Under the pieces are notes generated by a model. That model did not search any database, was not told the DNA's origin, and saw nothing but the letters and a program-made list of their open reading frames with translations. A DNA stretch of 64,000 nt from Bifidobacterium avesanii (GTDB lineage Bacteria; Actinomycetota; Actinomycetes; Actinomycetales; Bifidobacteriaceae), in the NCBI RefSeq assembly GCF_009299475.1, contig NZ_WBSN01000002.1, positions 148,443-212,442 on the forward strand, written 5' to 3'. The translations under genes were made by a program, and so were the position numbers. This document shows positions 61,463-64,000 of the stretch, in pieces (positions within the stretch are counted from its first letter, which is position 1; every line of letters begins with the position of its first letter).

Positions 61463-61827
61463 TGGTCTCTCCTTTGTAGGCCTTTCCTAAACGCCCGCCG
61501 ATTCGCATTCCCAGCGGGCCTTGCGTCGGCTGCTCTGCCGACCTGATTCGAATGTACGCGAATTTGCCGGCAAACGATTTTCTTTCACGCGTTTTCATCG
61601 GACGTCCGACCGGGCCGCCGCGCAACCTTCCGCGCAACCTTCCGCACGACCTTCCGCACGACCTTCCGCACGACCTTCCGTGCAAACCTCCGTCTGCCTC
61701 GCGCGAGCCGCCGCCCCCGTGGCACGCCTCACACGGCATTTTCGTGCAACAACACCCCATCCCAGCCCAAGGTGCGCTAGTGTGGAGGGTGCATAGGAGC
61801 ACCAATGCTACAAGGGAGTTCTGCAAT
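61463..61827. promoter_or_regulatory. Symporter / kdgK control region with operator and 12-bp tandem repeat
   Basis: TTTGCCGGCAAA at 61563-61574 is a perfect palindrome and a likely LacI-family operator. At 61620-61692 the 12-bp unit GCACGACCTTCC (or GCGCAACCTTCC) is repeated six times. The kdgK ribosome binding site (AAGGGAG) is at the right end. Confidence 0.72.
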
Positions 61828-62817
61828 ATGACGACTACCGCCGATTTCACGGTCGAGGGCCTCAAGCCCGGCAAGGTCCTGCTCGTGGGCGAGGCCATGG
61901 CGCTGTTCACCGCAATGGAGGAGGGCGAACTGGGTGCCGTGGACACGTTCAACGCGTCCGTGGCCGGCGCCGAGCTCAACGTCTGCGTCGGTCTGGCCCG
62001 CCTCGGCCAGAAGCCGGTGTACATGACCAAGCTGGCCCCGGATCCGTTCGGCGACCGCATCCGCGCGTTCATGGAGCGCAATGCGATCGACACCTCGCTG
62101 GTCACCATCGACCCGTCCCGCCCGACCGGCTTCATGATGAAGTCCAAGGTCTCGCACGGCGATCCGAAGACCTACTACTGGCGCAAGGGCTCCGCGGCCT
62201 CCACCATGGGCCCGGACGACGTGGACGCCGTGGACTTCTCCGACATTTCCGTCGTGCACCTGACCGGCATCCTGCCGCCCCTGTCGGACACCACGCTGGC
62301 CGCCTCGCACGAACTGGTCAAGCGCGCCCGCGAGAACGGCGCGTTCGTCTCCTTCGACCCGAACCTGCGCCCCGCCATCTGGCCAAGCCTCGACCTCATG
62401 CGCGACACGCTGCGCGAGCTGGCCTCGCAGGCCGATCTGGTCCTGCCCGGCATCGGCGAGGGCCGCGAGCTGTTCGGCGCGGAGACCATCGAGGACACCG
62501 CCAAGGCGTTCATCGACAACGGCGCGAAGTACGTGGTCGTCAAGGACGGCCCGAAGGGCGCCTACGCCACCAACGGCACCGAGAGCGCGTACGTGCCCGG
62601 CTTCGTGGTGGACACCGTGGTGGACACGGTCGGCGCGGGCGACGGCTTCGCGGCCGGCACCCTGTCCGCCCTGCTCGAAGGCAAGACCATCTCCGAGGCC
62701 ATGGAGCGCGGCTGCGCGCTGGGCGCCATCCAGACCCAGTTCGTCTCCGACAACGAGGGCCTGCCCACGCCGGAAGAGCTCGAGGCGTTCAAGTCGTCGC
62801 ACCACCGTGCGGCCTGA
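61828..62817 (+). CDS. kdgK: 2-keto-3-deoxygluconate kinase (PfkB family)
   Basis: 329 residues. It phosphorylates KDG to KDPG. PfkB features: VLLVGEAMALFTAME, NVCVGLARLGQKP, VSFDPNLRPAIWPS and the anion-hole/catalytic loop DTVGAGDGFAAGTLSALL. The sugar-specific call rests on uxuA and eda nearby; on sequence alone another PfkB sugar kinase is possible. I chose the ATG at 61828. Confidence 0.9.
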   Translation: MTTTADFTVEGLKPGKVLLVGEAMALFTAMEEGELGAVDTFNASVAGAELNVCVGLARLGQKPVYMTKLAPDPFGDRIRAFMERNAIDTSLVTIDPSRPTGFMMKSKVSHGDPKTYYWRKGSAASTMGPDDVDAVDFSDISVVHLTGILPPLSDTTLAASHELVKRARENGAFVSFDPNLRPAIWPSLDLMRDTLRELASQADLVLPGIGEGRELFGAETIEDTAKAFIDNGAKYVVVKDGPKGAYATNGTESAYVPGFVVDTVVDTVGAGDGFAAGTLSALLEGKTISEAMERGCALGAIQTQFVSDNEGLPTPEELEAFKSSHHRAA

Positions 62818-62888
62818 AACGCGGCCGGGCATACGGCAATAGCAACTGTTGATCCAACCAACGATCACCAACAAGAAAGAAGATTCAC

Positions 62889-63554
62889 ATGGCAGTTACG
62901 AAGAGCGAAGAGCTTCTCCCCTACCTTGAGCAGCTGGGCGTCGTCCCGCTGGTGACCCTGCACTCCCTGGACGAGGCCGTCCCGCTGGCCCAGGCCCTCG
63001 AGGAGGGCGGCGTGCCGGTGGCCGAGGTCACCTTCCGCTCCCCCTTCTGCATCGAAGGCATGAAGAAGATCGCGGCCGAGGTCCCGGGCGTCACGCTCGT
63101 GGCCGGCACCGTGCACACGCTCGATCAGGCCAAGGCCTCCATCGACGCCGGCGCCAAGGGCCTCGTCACCCCGGCCTTCACCGAGGAGATCGTGGACTGG
63201 GCGCTGGAGAACAACGTCCCGATCCTGCCCGGCACCGCCGTTCCGTCCGACGTGGACAAGGCGTACCAGCGCGGCATGCGCTACGTGAAGTTCTTCCCGG
63301 CCGAGGCCTACGGCGGCGTGAAGACCCTCAAGGCCCTCAACGGCCCGTTCGCCGAGATGAAGTTCCTGCCGACCGGTGGCGTGAGCCTGAAGAACGCCGC
63401 CGAGTACATCGGCCTCAAGAACGTCTTCGCCATCGGCGGCTCCTTCCCGGTGCCGTCCGCCGCTCAGAAGGTGGGCGACTGGGCCGCCGTCGCGCAGGCC
63501 TGCAAGGACGCCCGTGCGATCGTCGAGCCGATCATCGCCTCCAAGAACGCCTGA
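62889..63554 (+). CDS. eda: KDPG/KHG aldolase
   Basis: 221 residues. It splits KDPG into pyruvate and glyceraldehyde-3-phosphate. Class I aldolase TIM barrel: VPLVTLHSLDEAVPLAQALEEGG, AEVTFRSPFCIEGM (catalytic Glu region), LVAGTVHTLDQ, ILPGTAVPSDVDKA, and VKFFPAEAYGG with the Schiff-base Lys; FLPTGGVSLKNAAEYI follows. It lies 71 bases after kdgK, and the two would be co-transcribed. Confidence 0.95.
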   Translation: MAVTKSEELLPYLEQLGVVPLVTLHSLDEAVPLAQALEEGGVPVAEVTFRSPFCIEGMKKIAAEVPGVTLVAGTVHTLDQAKASIDAGAKGLVTPAFTEEIVDWALENNVPILPGTAVPSDVDKAYQRGMRYVKFFPAEAYGGVKTLKALNGPFAEMKFLPTGGVSLKNAAEYIGLKNVFAIGGSFPVPSAAQKVGDWAAVAQACKDARAIVEPIIASKNA

Positions 63555-63569
63555 TCGCGGCTAAGCGAC

Positions 63570-63616
63570 AAAGGGGCTGGCTCCGAACTTTCCATGGTTC
63601 GGGCCGGCCCCTTTTC
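63570..63616 (+). terminator. eda terminator
   Basis: AAAGGGGCTGGC-CCGAAC / GTTCGGGCCGGCCCCTTTT, stem with one bulge followed by a T run. Confidence 0.88.
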
Positions 63617-63731
63617 GTTGCCGTCATTCCGGATGATTCAGGCGATTCGGATGTTCCCCGGACGGAGGGACGCCGTAGCTCCTTCTATCATCCTCACGAG
63701 CGGAACCGATGAACGATCGCCGCGCAACTCA

Positions 63732-63855
63732 ATTCGCTCATTCCGTATCCCGCGCACCGCAGATTGAGCGAATCCAGTGCGATGCGGACCCGATTCACGT
63801 CCTCACGCATCCGATCCGCTCAATCTGCAGACCGGAACACGAGGAATGAGCGAAT
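63732..63855. repeat. Two 42-nt hairpins 82 bp apart, stem family ATTCGCTCA
   Basis: Units at 63732-63773 and 63814-63855, each 42 nt, steps of exactly 82 bp. Arms ATTCGCTCA / TGAGCGAAT and ATCCGCTCAATC / AATGAGCGAAT. Both are followed by CCAGTGCG. The length, period and CAATCTGC core are the same as in the 34.2-kb array although the outer stem differs. Confidence 0.82.
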
Positions 63856-63874
63856 CCAGTGCGCGACGGCCCAC

Positions 63875-64000
63875 ATGGGGGTGCGGACGAAAAGTTGGAC
63901 GCTTTGGCGTCCGGATTGGAGTCCGCAATGTACCGCAAGGACGTCAAGCGCATGGTCGTCGGCCTGTTCTACGACGACCGCATCAACGCGCCCGAGATCA
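63875..64000 (+). mobile_element. Left end of an IS3-type (IS150-like) insertion sequence, cut by the window
   Basis: GTGCGGACGAAAAGTTGGAC at 63881-63900 looks like the terminal inverted repeat of IS150-group elements, which often carry AAAAGTTGGAC near the end. An open frame typical of a transposase N-terminus follows. The exact left boundary and target duplication cannot be seen. Confidence 0.5.
63928..64000 (+). CDS. N-terminus of a probable transposase (incomplete)
   Basis: From ATG 63928 the frame reads MYRKDVKRMVVGLFYDDRIN and continues APEI, off the edge. This fits the first helix of an IS3-type OrfA helix-turn-helix. Only 24 residues are visible. Confidence 0.5.
   Translation, partial: MYRKDVKRMVVGLFYDDRINAPEI

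Overview
The window is high-GC chromosomal DNA that looks like a Bifidobacterium. The strongest pointers are a glucose-PTS cluster (EIIBCA, PRD antiterminator, HPr, Enzyme I) divergent from a GlcP-type glucose permease, carbohydrate ABC transporters without their own ATPase, a myosin-cross-reactive-antigen oleate hydratase, and several genes that appear to be read from leaderless mRNAs. I name no species. All protein calls come from reading motifs and length; no database search was run.

Layout. 1-2.3 kb: azlCD exporter genes divergent from a LysR regulator. 2.7-5.7 kb: tRNA-Ser(UGA), serS and a lipid kinase. 5.8-14.6 kb: ptsI, ptsH, an antiterminator and the EIIBCA permease on the minus strand, divergent from glcP and pgm; both sides of the divergent control region carry an antiterminator-type RNA leader. 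15.5-22.3 kb: accessory genes (DUF4391 protein, oleate hydratase, a galactose-binding-fold protein, Ppx/GppA, FitAB toxin-antitoxin). 22.4-34.2 kb: housekeeping (def, glmM, pepN, rnj, dapA, a SAF-domain protein, an FmdB zinc ribbon, 5-formyl-THF cycloligase, dapB). 34.7-41.6 kb: a three-gene minus-strand operon of an FHA/LRV protein, a large degenerate helicase-nuclease and a small acidic protein, next to a MATE pump. 41.8-43.1 kb: rplJ-rplL with an attenuator leader. 43.2-46.3 kb: a GH59-like glycosidase. 47-63.6 kb: sugar-acid region with a DUF559-type nuclease gene, a DUF624 protein, an ABC importer (two permeases and a binding lipoprotein), a LacI regulator, uxaC-uxuB-uxuA, a GPH-family symporter, kdgK and eda. 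This would be a complete route from hexuronates to pyruvate and glyceraldehyde-3-phosphate. A shared operator-like motif, TTTGCC-N(0-3)-AAA or close variants, sits upstream of the lipoprotein gene, in the lacI-uxaC gap and in the symporter-kdgK gap, suggesting one regulon. The right edge enters what looks like an IS3/IS150-type insertion sequence.

The most unusual content is between the genes. Nearly every long spacer holds inverted repeats arranged in arrays. Two architectures recur: a ~77-nt two-armed element with a small central palindrome, and short hairpins repeated at 52, 62 or 82-83 bp. The outer stem sequence differs from locus to locus yet stays self-complementary, including compensatory changes between neighbouring units, and the short-hairpin periods are close to whole numbers of DNA helical turns. 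A DUF559-type nuclease gene is bracketed by the 77-nt elements and its last codons lie inside one. Several minisatellites (12, 14, 18, 19 and 20 bp) and a 219-bp MITE-like element add to this repeat-rich picture.
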